A stretch of 64,000 nucleotides of DNA. Origin: Batkoa obscura. Its lineage: Eukaryota; Entomophthoromycota; Entomophthoromycetes; Entomophthorales; Batkoaceae. This document shows, piece after piece, positions 22,485-33,791 of this stretch. Numbering within the stretch: position 1 is the stretch's first letter; each line of letters opens with the position of its first letter. The DNA lies in contig JASVEC010000006.1 of the NCBI GenBank assembly GCA_030770535.1, positions 558,001 through 622,000 of the forward strand, read 5' to 3'. Below the pieces are notes generated by a model. It ran no database searches, was not told where the DNA came from, and saw only the letters and a list, made by a program, of their open reading frames with translations. The translations under genes were made by a program, and so were the position numbers.

Positions 22485-23040
22485 GATATTAAGATTTTAT
22501 TTATAATATTGAATTTATAGCTAATTTACTTTAAGAATATAATAAAGTTATTTTTTTAAATTGATATTAGGGAACTATTTTTTTAAATGGTATTGAAGGG
22601 AGAAATTGATATTAGGACTTCTTTAACAAAAAAAGCGAAGCTAAATTATACTTTTTATTTTTCAAGAATAAAATAAGTCTTACTTATACTTATTTTAATT
22701 TACTATATTCAATAAAGTATTAATTTGTAGATTTTATTAAACTCTCTTATTTGTTACGTTTTAAATTTTAGTTTAAATTCTACAGCAAAATAGTCTTAAT
22801 TTTATTAAACCAATAAAAGAAAATTGAATTTGAAAAATCAATTATCAAATTAGGATAATTGGCTAAGATTAAATTTCAAAACATTAGTTAATAATTACAA
22901 GATGTATAAAAAAAAATAAAAAATAGAAGTTATTCGCTTTTATTTTATAATAAAATTAGATATTAATATTAATAGAATTCGCTTTCTCTCCTTTCCTTTC
23001 TATTTCTTTTACTTTATATAAAAAAAAGAAAAAAAAAGAA
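22485..23040. other. Intergenic region upstream of the mitochondrial carrier gene
   Basis: 556 bp, AT-rich, with a pyrimidine-rich stretch (CTTTCTCTCCTTTCCTTTC, about 22981-22999) and a purine run (AAAAAAAGAAAAAAAAAGAA) just before the ATG at 23041. Such pyrimidine tracts often mark fungal promoters of well-expressed genes; no TATA box is clear. Confidence 0.4.
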
Positions 23041-24088
23041 ATGAGTAAAGAAATCAAATTCGAACGAACTGAAAGTTTGATAAGTAAAAAATTAACTCAT
23101 TTTTTTGCTGGTGGAATAGGAGCATGTATGGCAGTGACTTTTACAAACCCATTTGAAGTAAGTAATTATTTAATCTATAATAATCCTAAAACTAAGTCAT
23201 TGATTCTAGGTAGTTAAAACACGCTTACATTTACAAGGTGAATTATTAAAACGTAGTGAAACGAAAATCCGACCCTATAAAAATTTATTTCAAAGTTTTT
23301 CATTAATTTATAAAGAAGAAGGTATTAAAGGTTTACAAAGTGGATTAGGAGCAGCGTATGGTTATCAATTAATAATGAATGGGGTACGTTTTGGTGGTTA
23401 TGATTTATTAAAAAATAATTTACCTAAAGATAATTTTTTAACTCCAATCCTATCAGCTTCATTATCCGGAGCTATTGGAGCTGCTTTAGGTTCCCCATTA
23501 TTTTTAGTCAAAACTCGATTACAATCCATATCTAGAGGAAATATACCACAAATTGGGACAAAATATCATTATAAAAATACATGGGATGCATTGAATATAA
23601 TTTATAAAAAAGAAGGATTTAAAGGATTATATCGAGGGAATAATGCAGCTGCATTAAGAACTTCGGTCGGTTCAGGAGTTCAATTACCTACTTATGATTT
23701 AGCTAAAAATCAATTAAAAATTCATTTTAATTTTCAAGAAAGTACTAGCTTACATATTTATTCTTCATTAATTTCAGGCTTCTTAGTTTGTTGTGCAATG
23801 AATCCATTTGATGTTGTAACTACTCGAACTTATTCTCAACCTAGAGATCCAGTTACTAATTTACCTTTAAGATATTCTTCTATTTCTCAATGTTTTTTAC
23901 AAATTCTTCAAAAAGAAGGAGTTTATGGTTTATTTAAAGGTTTCACTGCTCATTATTTTCGAATTGGGCCACATACTATTTTGACCTTTGTTTTTATGGT
24001 AATATTTTATATTTTTTCTTTTTCTATTGAATTTCTATTAACTTAATTTTATTTTTTATAGGAAAAAATTAAGGCACTTTTAGTTTAA
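23041..24088 (+). CDS. OAC1: Mitochondrial oxaloacetate/sulfate-type carrier (SLC25 family)
   Basis: Exons 23041-23157, 23210-23998 and 24062-24088 (introns 52 and 63 nt) give 310 aa, the normal length for a mitochondrial carrier. Three repeats of about 100 aa each carry the PxD/ExxK/R signature: NPFEVVKTRL (repeat 1), SPLFLVKTRLQS (repeat 2) and NPFDVVTTRTYSQ (repeat 3). Several stretches match yeast Oac1 closely: EEGIKGLQSGLGAAYGYQ, GSPLFLVKTRLQS, SVGSGVQLPTYDLAKNQ and FRIGPHTILTFVFME. The protein should move oxaloacetate and related anions across the inner membrane. The short first and last exons are needed: the first restores the first signature, and the last adds the usual basic tail after the final helix. 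Confidence 0.9.
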
Positions 24089-24284
24089 AAATTGAGTTGT
24101 AATTAATTGAAATAAATTGATGTTTGTTAAATATTATTAAATATTTATACAATTTTTTATATAAATTGTATTTTAATTTATTTAATAATAATAAAATTAA
24201 ATAATAAAAATTGATTTTTATTTTAATAATAATAAATATTTCAATATCAATTAAATTATTACTATTAAATATCCTAACTTATAT
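24089..24284. other. Convergent 3' intergenic region
   Basis: 196 bp of extremely AT-rich DNA between the carrier and tyrosinase 3' ends. Probably shared 3' UTR and polyadenylation signals. Confidence 0.35.
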
Positions 24285-25703
24285 TTATTCTAGAATATTG
24301 TTAGTATCTTTTGCAGCATCAGCAACTGAAACAAAGTCTTGAATTGAATTTAAAGAATCAATAAGATTGATAGCAGAGGTATGAATTTCATTAACTTCTT
24401 CTTCACTAAATTTATTTTTAGATACCCATTTACTTGAAATTCTTTTAGCTTTACGAACTTCCTTTCTAGCTCTTCTACCTTTGCCATGTTTTTTATTTAA
24501 ATGTTTAGTAAGATCGACCAATGTTTTGCCTTCTGTGTCATCAGCTTCATTTTCATTTTGATTAAAGAAGGGATTTGTTTTTAATAAATTATTTAAACGG
24601 GCTTGTTTTTTTCCACTTAATTTAGACGCTGCTTTACTAAATCGGTTCTTTCTCTTATTAACTTTATCTTTAACATCATCAACATCATCTCTTACAATAT
24701 TTCTAGTATTATCAATGTCATCACTTATATTTTTCATAAATTTATAATTCCCATGATTCTTTTTTTTTTTAGGTAATGAATTTGAATTCATACTAATTTG
24801 AGTATAACTTGGATCTGGTATAGCTCTTGGATAACTTGGATAATCATAACAATATCGAGTATTTTTAGTGTCCCATACATCTTTTATTGTACAGTTGAAG
24901 TTTCTCAATTTATCCGTTATAGTTCTACTCTTTTTATAACGTTCACCTTCGTAAATTAAGGTATTATTATTTTTAAGTTGCCATTTACTAAATAACATAT
25001 CAATAAAGCCATGATGTAAATAAAATAAGGGATCTGAAGGAGAATACATAGTACTAAAATCACCATAATCACCACCAATACCATCATGGGGATAACCATG
25101 GAAGACTTCTAATGAAAAAGAGAAATATGAGAATTTCGGTTCATTTGTTAAGGTAATAAATACTTCGGGTGGCATAAAAGCAGTGATATTTTGACCAGCA
25201 TTATAACTTCTTCTTAAACAATGAACATCTTGATCACTAGCATAATTTAAAACAGTGTTTGCAAATGGTCCATTTGACAAACAATTATCATTATCAAGAT
25301 CTCCATTAGAACCCATTATATACTTTGATAATACAACTGATTCATGTGGAAATTCATAATCTAAAGTCCAATCCCAATAAGGCAATACAATAGTTGGGTC
25401 AATCAATCTTAATTTAGTTTCATATTGAAATAAAAATTCTCGATGCCATGGTAAAAAAGAAGGATCATGATGAATGTAATTATTAGAATTATCATGTAAT
25501 TTCGATAACATTTCAAAATCACTTAAGGGACTTTGGGGTCGATAAGTGTTATGTAACTTACGCACTGCATTAACATAACTGGTTAATTCATTTTGGCTTA
25601 ATTCTCGAATTTCCTTACGTATCACTGGATTGGCACATCCTTGTCCATTTATTGTATTAATATATAAAGTACTAATGACCCAAGTTAACAAATTCCACTT
25701 CAT
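24285..25703 (-). CDS. Secreted tyrosinase (type 3 copper oxidase)
   Basis: Single exon, 472 aa. A signal peptide covers residues 1-20 (ending INTINGQG). The CuA site has KLHDNS and SFLPWHREFLFQYE (about residues 68-92), with the third His supplied nearby. CuB shows LEVFHGYPHDGIGGDYGDFS and DPLFYLHHGFIDMLFSKWQ (about 198-243), the paired HH being a copper ligand pair. PYWDWT at about 107 is another family signature. After about residue 300 comes a long Lys/Asp/Asn-rich, probably disordered tail with a dense basic segment (KKKKNH near 315, GKGRRARKEVRKAKR near 405). It would hydroxylate monophenols and oxidise catechols outside the cell, for melanin formation or protein cross-linking. A TATATAAAC element lies about 75-85 bp upstream at 25780-25790. 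Confidence 0.92.
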   Translation of the reverse strand: MKWNLLTWVISTLYINTINGQGCANPVIRKEIRELSQNELTSYVNAVRKLHNTYRPQSPLSDFEMLSKLHDNSNNYIHHDPSFLPWHREFLFQYETKLRLIDPTIVLPYWDWTLDYEFPHESVVLSKYIMGSNGDLDNDNCLSNGPFANTVLNYASDQDVHCLRRSYNAGQNITAFMPPEVFITLTNEPKFSYFSFSLEVFHGYPHDGIGGDYGDFSTMYSPSDPLFYLHHGFIDMLFSKWQLKNNNTLIYEGERYKKSRTITDKLRNFNCTIKDVWDTKNTRYCYDYPSYPRAIPDPSYTQISMNSNSLPKKKKNHGNYKFMKNISDDIDNTRNIVRDDVDDVKDKVNKRKNRFSKAASKLSGKKQARLNNLLKTNPFFNQNENEADDTEGKTLVDLTKHLNKKHGKGRRARKEVRKAKRISSKWVSKNKFSEEEVNEIHTSAINLIDSLNSIQDFVSVADAAKDTNNILE

Positions 25704-25779
25704 TTTTTATTTATTAGTGCTATATTAACTCTCAAAGTTAAAATACTCTTTAAAATTTAATAATCATAACGGTATTATT

Positions 25780-25790
25780 TGTTTATATAT
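25780..25790 (-). promoter_or_regulatory. TATA element of tyrosinase
   Basis: On the minus strand the sequence reads TATATAAAC, about 80 bp before the ATG. Confidence 0.5.
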
Positions 25791-28536
25791 TAATATCTTG
25801 GGACTAATAGCTAATTAATGTGATTTATAGATTTTCATAATTTTAAGATCAACATTTAAAACTTTACAGTAAAGTAGCTTGAATTCATAGATTGTTAAAA
25901 AATAACTCGTTTTTATTAATTTTTACTAAATTCAATGTAGATGATTCTATTTTTAAAAAAAAATTCAATGACTATTTTTAGATATAGAAATAATTATGAT
26001 TGTTATAGAATAAAGTCCTTTCTTACGATTAATGTAGTTTAATTTTCTTTTGAATAAACATGTAAAAATAATATCTCATTTTCATCTCAATTATGTTTCT
26101 CTTTTTGCTGTATTTGTTAGTAAATCACTATAGAAACAATTCTTTCTTAAGTGTATAAAAAGTAACAACTCATATAATATAAGTTGTTATCTTCATAGCT
26201 TTATTTTTCAATTTAATAAAATGAATGTTTTAAAATATACACTTTAACTTTAGAATACGTTACAATTAAATGTCTTTTGTTATTCATAATTTACATGTAA
26301 TCTATTTTTTATAAATTTAAAAGGTATAGCTTTTTTTAATACCCAAACAAAAAAGATTAAGTGTAAATTAATAACAAAAATATTTTACTATAACTCCTGA
26401 TCTATGTTTTAAAACTTTAAAAATGTGTGAACACCCCCAACTGGAGTGTTAATGTAATTTAAAAAATACGCTATGTTAGGTGTACAAAGAATCCTTTTAC
26501 TATTTTCTAGCTTAAATCTTTCTTTTGTATAATGTAGACTAACCCTTGTAAAGTAATACAAAGATATAAAACGAGTTTCCGATTACTAACAAATATAAAA
26601 AACGTAGCAATTGGGCAAATATTTTGAATCTTTACGTTGGTTCACAGGATTAAACCTACATTATTTGAAAAGTTTTACAATAGATATTTAATTTAAAAAT
26701 CTGCCTTTAGACTATCAACTAAAGTTCAAATGATTAGATGAATGGAAATTTGGGGTTTTTACTTATTCCTAGTCAAGTTTCAAGTCAATGATTTAACCTT
26801 AACTACTCTAAAATTGGCTTAATTAAGTAATCTAACAAGTCTTATCATAACCCCACAGTCTACACATTGATAAAAATTAATACAAATCTCCCCTTAAATA
26901 GCCTTTAATAGAAAATAATATAAACCCTTCAATTACTTCATATTAATAAAGCACTTAGGTGTATTAGTCTTCAAATTCAAAAAATTCAATATGAAAGCAG
27001 AATTGTGACAGTTAAAAAAAGCAACTTGGCATGTTTATTTTATCGTTATAACGTAAAAATAGCATTGTATTAAAAAAATTAATTATTTACAAATTGTAAA
27101 ATAAACGTTAGGCTTTAGAACATTCTTTGAAATAAAGATTATAGATATATATAACATATAATACTGTTATAACATTATAACATATGATAATATAGTTTGA
27201 TGCTATTAATTGAAAATTCTATAGCAAATATTGCATGAGCTACTAAATAGTATGTTTTCCACTTAATAATTTGACAATATATTAATAATGTTAGTATCAA
27301 CTTAACCAACAGAATCCAGTTAGAATTTTAAATTGGCCTTAATTTAGTAATAAGATTTTAATAAAGTTTATAGCAAATATATTAAGAAATCAAGAAATTT
27401 ATTTTACACGTTCTATAGTTATTAAAATTAAGTGAAAAACTTATAATGATTTTGTACAAATATGGAGCAAAGTAGATTACATAACTATATCAATAAACAA
27501 ATAAATATCTACTAATGTAATTCCTACTTGTAGGAAGTTTAGTTATGTACTTTTAATGGAGTTTTATTTTGAGATTCGGCAAAAAAAACAAGGATTACAG
27601 AAATGGGAGAACTAAAATTTAGACAATAGCCATAATTCATGTTCCTATTCTCTTATCTAATTCTCAACCGGGTTAAAAATAATGAAATTATATTATTGAC
27701 CTTGTAATTTTATTAGGCTGATTGGTTAAAATTGTTACTTATTTTAGGGTATTTGCTAATTAGCACTGATAGTTCTTTTTTAAGCCAAGTTTGGCCCTTG
27801 CAATATTTTATGGTTAACTATCCCACTTTAAGCGCATGCAAATTTTCATTATTCTTATATATATTTGACACTAGTAATTGATCAGTTTTTGTTATTAAAA
27901 TCTTATACCTAAAGTTGTAATATATTGGGTATTTGGCTCAATTTGAGGCAAAGCTTATATAATTTCATATAAATCATAAATATAATTATGTTTTTGCACA
28001 ATTATATTTTGTATATTATAAATTATTAAAATACATAAACATTAAGATAAATACGACCATTTAATGTTTTTTTTCTAAAGTATACTATTGGTTTTGGCTT
28101 AAATCTTTACCCCATTAAAAAAAAAGTAAATATAATTACATAAAGAAGGGGTGAAGATTATCTCATTTTAAGCCAATGATAAGAACTATAAATTTGAGTG
28201 AATGTGAATTCGTTAACTTTTAAAATTGCAAATTTCAATTTCATCCAATACCTAACGAGGTTGCAATAAAATTCATTTTTACTTTAACTTTATTGAGCTA
28301 GATTTGACAAGTGCAAATCATATTAATCTAAAGCATAATTACTAAATCATGAATATTCCCGCTATCTAGGCCCCAGCCTCAAATATATAAACAATGAAAA
28401 AATCCTTAACTTAACTTTCAAATATTAATTTAAGTTACTTAACTTTTAACTTGTCTTTCTATTAACTTATTTTATATACTCAACTAATACCTTATATTGT
28501 TTAACTTTAACTAAACTATAGAATTCAATCTTTTAA
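25791..28536. other. Long intergenic region upstream of ATPase 1
   Basis: About 2.7 kb with no open frame of note and no copy of repeat families A, B or C, in contrast to the stretch that follows ATPase 1. The composition is uniformly AT-rich. A TATA box (ATATATAAAC) is at about 28383-28392, roughly 145 bp before the ATG of the ATPase gene. The great length of this promoter side, compared with a few hundred bp for most neighbours, suggests an extended regulatory region or decayed DNA. Confidence 0.4.
28383..28392 (+). promoter_or_regulatory. TATA element of ATPase 1
   Basis: ATATATAAAC about 145 bp upstream of the ATG at 28537, in the usual position for a leader of about 100 nt. Confidence 0.5.
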
Positions 28537-31500
28537 ATGGTTGAGAAAAACGAAAAAGTAAAGAGAGTTGATATTGAAGAGCATCTCTTACCTCTCGAGG
28601 ATGTATGTGCTAGACTTGAAACTAACGTAAACCAAGGGAAACCAGCTGATAGTCAAGGTTTGACTCCAGAAAAAATCCAAAAAGCTAAAGAGGTCTACGG
28701 TCCAAATATTCTTAGCCCTCCAAAGAAGAAACATCCAATTGTTCGATTCCTTGAATGTTTAGGAAATCTTTTTAACTTACTTTTATTAATAGCTGGTATT
28801 TTGACTTTTATCCTTTTCGGTATTGATACCGTAGGTAATTTCTCTTCGTCTTATATTGGTGCAATCCTTGTTGGTGTTGCACTTCTTAATGCTCTTATTG
28901 AATTTATTCAACTTCAAAAATCTGCCGATGCCTTAGAATCTTTTCTAAATATGATTCCTCAACAATGTCGTGCTATTAGAGGTGGTTCTTTATCACAGAT
29001 TGCAGCTGGAGATTTAGTTCCAGGTGATATTGTATTTGTTCGTATGGGTGATAAAATTCCTGCTGATTTATATCTCTTTAACGTTTCTGAAATGAAAGTG
29101 GATAACTCTTCTCTTACTGGAGAATCAGAGCCACAATCACGTGCTGTTGATAATGATATGAAGAATCCTCTTGAAGCTCATAACATTGGTTTCAATGGAA
29201 CCTTAGTTGTTGCTGGCGAAGGTTATGGTATTGTTATTAAAACTGGTGACTCTACTGTATTAGGACAAATTGCTGGTTTAACTGCTAATGAAAAGAAGAA
29301 CCCTTCTCCACTTTCAGTTGAAATTTCAAACTTCGTAAAAATTATTGCAACTGTCGCCTCAATTACTGGTATCATTTTCTTTTGCTTAGGTTTAGGTTCA
29401 GGTAAACCAATTAAAGAAACTCTTACGTTTGCTATTGGTGTATTTGTTGCTTGGGTACCAGAAGGTCTCCCAGCCACTGTAACTATGTTGTTAACAATTG
29501 CTGCTAAGCGTATGGCTACACAAAATGTTTTGGTAAAAGATCTCCAAGGTGTAGAAACTTTAGGTGCAATTACTCTTCTTGCTACTGATAAGACTGGTAC
29601 TCTTACTCGTAATCAAATGACTGTAACAAATATTTGGACTTCTGGAAAACTTTATTCTGCATTAAGAAATCTTGGAAGCTTAGGAAACCCTATCCAACTT
29701 GATTCACCTGGTGTTAATGAAGTACTTTTAAACTGCTCATTAAATTCCAGAGCTAAATTTGATCGTACTGATGTTCCAGTTGATAAAAGAGAGATTATTG
29801 GGGATGCTACTGAATCTGGTCTTGTAAGATTTGCTGCTCAAAGTCAATCCGACTTTGATAATCTTCAAAATAAATACCCTCGTGTTTTTGATATTCCATT
29901 CAACTCAGATAACAAATGGGCAATGACTATTAGTCAAGTTCCTCATGCTAATGGTGATCTCATCCTTTACTTGAAAGGTGCTCCAGAAAGAGTATTACGT
30001 CTCTGTTCAACTATCTTAATCGATGGACAATCTATCCCACTTACTGAAGAACATCAAGCAAAATTCCAAGAAACTTATGAACTCATGGCTGGTAAAGGTC
30101 ATCGTGTACTTGCATTTGCCCAACTTTTATTACCAGGTGATCAATTCCCTAAAGACTTTGTATTTGATAAGAAGCTTAACAACTACCCAACGACTGAATT
30201 AACTTTTGTTGGTCTTACTTCATTAGAAGACCCTCCAAAGCATGGTGTTCGTGAAGCTATTGGTATGTGTAGAACTGCAGGTATTCGTGTAATGATGGTA
30301 ACTGGTGATCACCCACTTACTGCTGAAGCCATTGGTCGTAAAATTAATTTAATGCTTTCTGATACTAAAGAAATGGTTGCCAAGAAAACTGGACGTCCAA
30401 TTGAATCCATTGGTGAAGATGAATTCGATGCTGTTGTTATTCATGGTGAACAAATTGATAGCTTAAGTGATCAAGATTGGGATAATATCTTTGCCAAGAA
30501 CGAGATTATTTTTGCCCGTACTTCTCCACGTCATAAGCTTGAAATTGTCAAACGTGCTCAATCTATGGGACACATTGTTGGTGTTACTGGTGATGGTGTT
30601 AATGATTCTCCAGCTCTAAAGAAAGCAGATCTTGGTATTGCAATGAATGAATCTGGATCTGATGTATCTAAAGAAGCTGCCTCCATGATTTTACTTGATG
30701 ATAATTTTGCTTCTACTATCCGTGGTGTTGAAGAAGGTCGTCTTATTTTTACAAACTTGAAAAAATCCATCCGTTACACTGTTACTCATTCTATTCCAGA
30801 AGTTATTCCTCAGTTACTCTATATTGTCGTTCCAATGCCACTTTTGATCAATCCATTGCTTATCCTTGCTATCGATCTTGGATTTGAGTTATGCTTAGCT
30901 TTATCATTTGCTTGGGATAAACCTGAAACTGCATCCGGTTTAATGAAACTTCCACCTCGTAAACCAGTAACTGAAGAGTCTGTAGAAAGGTTCCGTCGTT
31001 TTAAGTCTAGAGAATTACAACCCAAGATTGATCCAGAAACTGGAAATGAAATTCCGCCAACAAAATTCCAAAAATTATCACATAATTTCTCCCGACTTTT
31101 TACATCTTTATTTTGGAAAGAAAGATTTGAAGCAACTAATGATGAAACGGTAGTTGATTTAGATTTGCTTTCTTGGGGCTACTTTGAGGCAGGTGTAATT
31201 GAGACCTTAGGCGCATATGTCACCACTTACCTTTTGTTCTCTTATCATCAAATCACATTTAATGAATCAATCCAAATGGCAAATCTTAGATTATTTGAAG
31301 ATGTTGAAAACAATGCAACGTTTACTACATCAACCGGGATGCTGTATAATCGTTCTCAGTCTCTTGAGATACTTAGACAAATTCAAACTATATACACATT
31401 ATCTATTATGACTATTCAGGCCTTTAACATGTTCGCTTGTAAAGCAAGAATTACCTATCCATTTGGCAAACATATGTTCACAAATTATAGAAACTTTGTT

Positions 31501-31764
31501 GGTATTGCTTTTGGATTTGCACTCATTTTCATTATAATCTATGTACCTGGTATTAATTTCGTATTTGGTACCTCATCATCAATGCCATTCCAATTCATAG
31601 TTGGTCCTATTGTCTCTGGTGTAATTTTATTAATCTACTCTTCAGTTCGATTTTTCTTACGCCAAAGATTCAATCCTATCCGCTATAATCCAGAAATTCC
31701 AGGGCTCATGATGCACCCAACTATTCGCACAATGAAATCAACCACCCAAAACACCACTAGATAA
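28537..31764 (+). CDS. P-type ATPase, Na+/K+-ATPase-like (type IIC), paralogue 1
   Basis: Single exon, 1075 aa. It has the order expected for a type II P-ATPase: N-terminal cation-ATPase domain (LTPEKIQKAKEVYGPN), M1-M2, actuator domain with SLTGESEPQSR, M3-M4 with VPEGLPATVT, phosphorylation motif DKTGTLTRNQ (Asp351), nucleotide-binding domain with KGAPERVL, hinge MMVTGDHPLTAEAIG and VTGDGVNDSPALKKADLG, and six C-terminal helices. The M5-M6 sequence (YTVTHSIPEVIPQ, IDLGFELCLALS) aligns with the Na+/K+-ATPase (YTLTSNIPEITPF, IDLGTDMVPAIS), which supports type IIC. Some cation ligands differ, so ion choice is uncertain. The actuator, nucleotide-binding and phosphorylation parts are identical in DNA to the paralogue at 34853-38065. 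No beta-subunit gene is in the window. Confidence 0.93.
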   Translation: MVEKNEKVKRVDIEEHLLPLEDVCARLETNVNQGKPADSQGLTPEKIQKAKEVYGPNILSPPKKKHPIVRFLECLGNLFNLLLLIAGILTFILFGIDTVGNFSSSYIGAILVGVALLNALIEFIQLQKSADALESFLNMIPQQCRAIRGGSLSQIAAGDLVPGDIVFVRMGDKIPADLYLFNVSEMKVDNSSLTGESEPQSRAVDNDMKNPLEAHNIGFNGTLVVAGEGYGIVIKTGDSTVLGQIAGLTANEKKNPSPLSVEISNFVKIIATVASITGIIFFCLGLGSGKPIKETLTFAIGVFVAWVPEGLPATVTMLLTIAAKRMATQNVLVKDLQGVETLGAITLLATDKTGTLTRNQMTVTNIWTSGKLYSALRNLGSLGNPIQLDSPGVNEVLLNCSLNSRAKFDRTDVPVDKREIIGDATESGLVRFAAQSQSDFDNLQNKYPRVFDIPFNSDNKWAMTISQVPHANGDLILYLKGAPERVLRLCSTILIDGQSIPLTEEHQAKFQETYELMAGKGHRVLAFAQLLLPGDQFPKDFVFDKKLNNYPTTELTFVGLTSLEDPPKHGVREAIGMCRTAGIRVMMVTGDHPLTAEAIGRKINLMLSDTKEMVAKKTGRPIESIGEDEFDAVVIHGEQIDSLSDQDWDNIFAKNEIIFARTSPRHKLEIVKRAQSMGHIVGVTGDGVNDSPALKKADLGIAMNESGSDVSKEAASMILLDDNFASTIRGVEEGRLIFTNLKKSIRYTVTHSIPEVIPQLLYIVVPMPLLINPLLILAIDLGFELCLALSFAWDKPETASGLMKLPPRKPVTEESVERFRRFKSRELQPKIDPETGNEIPPTKFQKLSHNFSRLFTSLFWKERFEATNDETVVDLDLLSWGYFEAGVIETLGAYVTTYLLFSYHQITFNESIQMANLRLFEDVENNATFTTSTGMLYNRSQSLEILRQIQTIYTLSIMTIQAFNMFACKARITYPFGKHMFTNYRNFVGIAFGFALIFIIIYVPGINFVFGTSSSMPFQFIVGPIVSGVILLIYSSVRFFLRQRFNPIRYNPEIPGLMMHPTIRTMKSTTQNTTR

Positions 31765-32096
31765 CATTAGGCCAATCTTTAATTTTGGTGTATTTTCTAA
31801 TTTAAAGTTTAATAAATAATTTTATCGAAATTTTTTAAACACTTTTAATTTTAGTAATGTAAAATGTTATTGAATATAAGTTTTTTCATAACCTTATAGA
31901 CAAATTGGCAGAACAACTTTAGTTAGATGCCTTTTGTTGTTTTTAATTTGTAGTTAGTTTTTTCTATGAAGTTGGGAGCTAGCTTTTATTATCCATAAGC
32001 TCATATTAATATCAATACATTTTAACTCCAAATTAAAAACTAAAGACATCTAACTGCAAACTATTCTAGAAGTATATAGAATTGCAAAGTTTAAAA

Positions 32097-32200
32097 TATG
32101 GGGATGTATTTTTTTGTTCAAGAATTTTACCAACAATCTTTCCATTCAAATAGCGCTTAAAAAGTGGAAAAAATAATGAAACCAAAAGAAACATCCTCGA
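32097..32200 (+). mobile_element. Family A MITE-like element, copy 3
   Basis: Starts TATGGGGATGTATTTTTTTG, contains AAATAGCGCTTAAA, ends ACATCCTCGA. The 3' inverted end is partly eroded. Confidence 0.8.
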
Positions 32201-32327
32201 TTTATTTAGTTTAAACAGATTAGACATTTTTTATTTCAGATGGAAATCAAGAACAGTAAAATCAGGCTTTTCTAAAAAGCAAACATATTTATTAAGAAAT
32301 TATAATGTTTTTTAGTTAAATTAAACA

Positions 32328-32430
32328 TATGGGGTGTCTTTTTTGGCTTCATCATTTTTTCCATTTTTTAGCGCTATTTGAGCGGAAAAATTGTTAGTAA
32401 AATTTTTAAACATAAAAATACACCCCCATA
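32328..32430 (-). mobile_element. Family A MITE-like element, copy 4
   Basis: Reverse orientation: TATGGGGTGTC at the left, CACCCCCATA at the right, core TTTTAGCGCTATTTGAGCGG. It forms an inverted pair with copy 3, 127 bp away. Confidence 0.85.
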
Positions 32431-32704
32431 TTAACAATTGTTATTTAATTTGCTCAATATTTAGATTTTATATTGACTTTAAAAAATTTATATAATAAAA
32501 AAACTCTTTTTAGTAAATTTAAAACATTAGCTAATATTAATAAAGTAAAATTAAAATCAACTATTAAATGTTTTATGTTTTTATTTAGTGTATAAATAAT
32601 AAAAGTGATTAGATGATTCTTGAATTTTAAAAAAAAATTGAAAAAAAATTAAATATTAATTTTAATATTAAAAACCTAAATATTGAAAATTTAGGTAATG
32701 TGAA

Positions 32705-32776
32705 AGTTGGTACTCAGTGGTAGGAGTTAAAAGCAGTTCTAGCTTGATTAACTTGCCTTGAGTCGAATGGTCTTAG
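32705..32776 (+). other. tRNA-like sequence (decayed tRNA or SINE-type head)
   Basis: TACTCAGTGGTAGGAG resembles a Pol III A-box/D-arm, with a 4-bp ACTC/GAGT stem. A short hairpin AAGC/GCTT with a 7-nt loop follows, then GAGTCGAATGG, which is a poor B-box. The stems are imperfect, so this is not a working tRNA gene by eye. Confidence 0.25.
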
Positions 32777-32983
32777 TTTATATAACTAAGATAGACTTAA
32801 ATGAATAAGAATAATACTTAATAAGTTACGAACTATGTAAAACAAATAGAATAGACAATACTACTGTAAAATCTACGTAAGATGTTGTCAGAAAGACTTA
32901 GTGGCTTTATTAATAGTACGATATCAGGAAGTAATTCAGTTAAAAAGCCTCGAGTTATCATGTTGAACAATCTCTTTTATATT

Positions 32984-33165
32984 CTTTGCAATGTGAAGTT
33001 AGAAATTCTCACAGCAAATCAAAACAAGGAACTCTGGATTGATTATACCACATGATTTACGGTTAAATTGATTATAAGGCTACCACTAGTTTTGTAAACA
33101 AGTTAAATGATTATTATCTTATAATCAATCCGAGAGCTGATAAACCAATATTTCACAGTAATAAA
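32984..33165 (+). repeat. Family C repeat, copy 1
   Basis: About 180 bp that recurs in reverse orientation at 55503-55675. Within it, a 105-bp core is bounded by inverted ends: GGATTGATTATA at 33036 and TATAATCAATCC ending 33132, with CTCT/GAGAG extending the match. This is MITE-like, but homology extends beyond the inverted ends, so the element boundary is unclear. Confidence 0.65.
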
Positions 33166-33319
33166 CAGATATGTGGAATTTGATACTTAGTAAAAAAGCT
33201 ATAAAATTTTTTCAACCGTTTATAACAAGTCAAAATTATATATATATATAATCAAAACAGATTTATAAATAAATAATAAAATAAAATAAAAACAACCAAT
33301 TATTAAATTAATAAAACAA

Positions 33320-33425
33320 TATTTGGTGATGTATTTTTTTGTTTAAGAATTTTACTAACAATCTTTCCGTTGAAATAGTGCTTAAAAATGGAAAAAGTAA
33401 TGAAACCAAAAAAAACACCCCCATA
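33320..33425 (+). mobile_element. Family A MITE-like element, copy 5
   Basis: Left end eroded (TTTGGTGATGTATT), right end intact (CACCCCCATA), core AAATAGTGCTTAAA with one change in the AGCGCT palindrome. Confidence 0.8.
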
Positions 33426-33647
33426 TATTTATATTATTTTCTATTGTAAATTGTATTAGAGTCATTTTTATTTCAAATCGATTTGGAATTTAACGAAAGG
33501 TGGTGGACAAAAAGCGCAAATGTGTATAATTATGACTACAAGTGGATTTAAACCATTGCTTATCAGAAACTTTTAAAGAATGCACAACGATCTTTTACAA
33601 ATGTATTTGCCAAGATAAGAATCTAATCAATACAAATATGCCTGCTG

Positions 33648-33791
33648 CAGCTCTTTTGCGACCCGATTAACTGCTCATTTAAAAATAAATGCTAAAATTT
33701 GACTAAAATTTAAGGACCAGGCTATAAAAAAGTTTGCTATATAAATAATTTAACTATAAAAATTACCACTAAAAATATCGCAAAAGAGCTG
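33648..33791. mobile_element. Family B MITE-like element, best copy
   Basis: A 144-bp element bounded by a perfect 14-bp inverted repeat: CAGCTCTTTTGCGA at 33648-33661 and TCGCAAAAGAGCTG at 33778-33791. The interior has no coding capacity. A near-identical 35-bp internal stretch (ATTTAACTATAAAAATTACC and flanks) recurs in the copy near 40600-40750. Confidence 0.75.
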
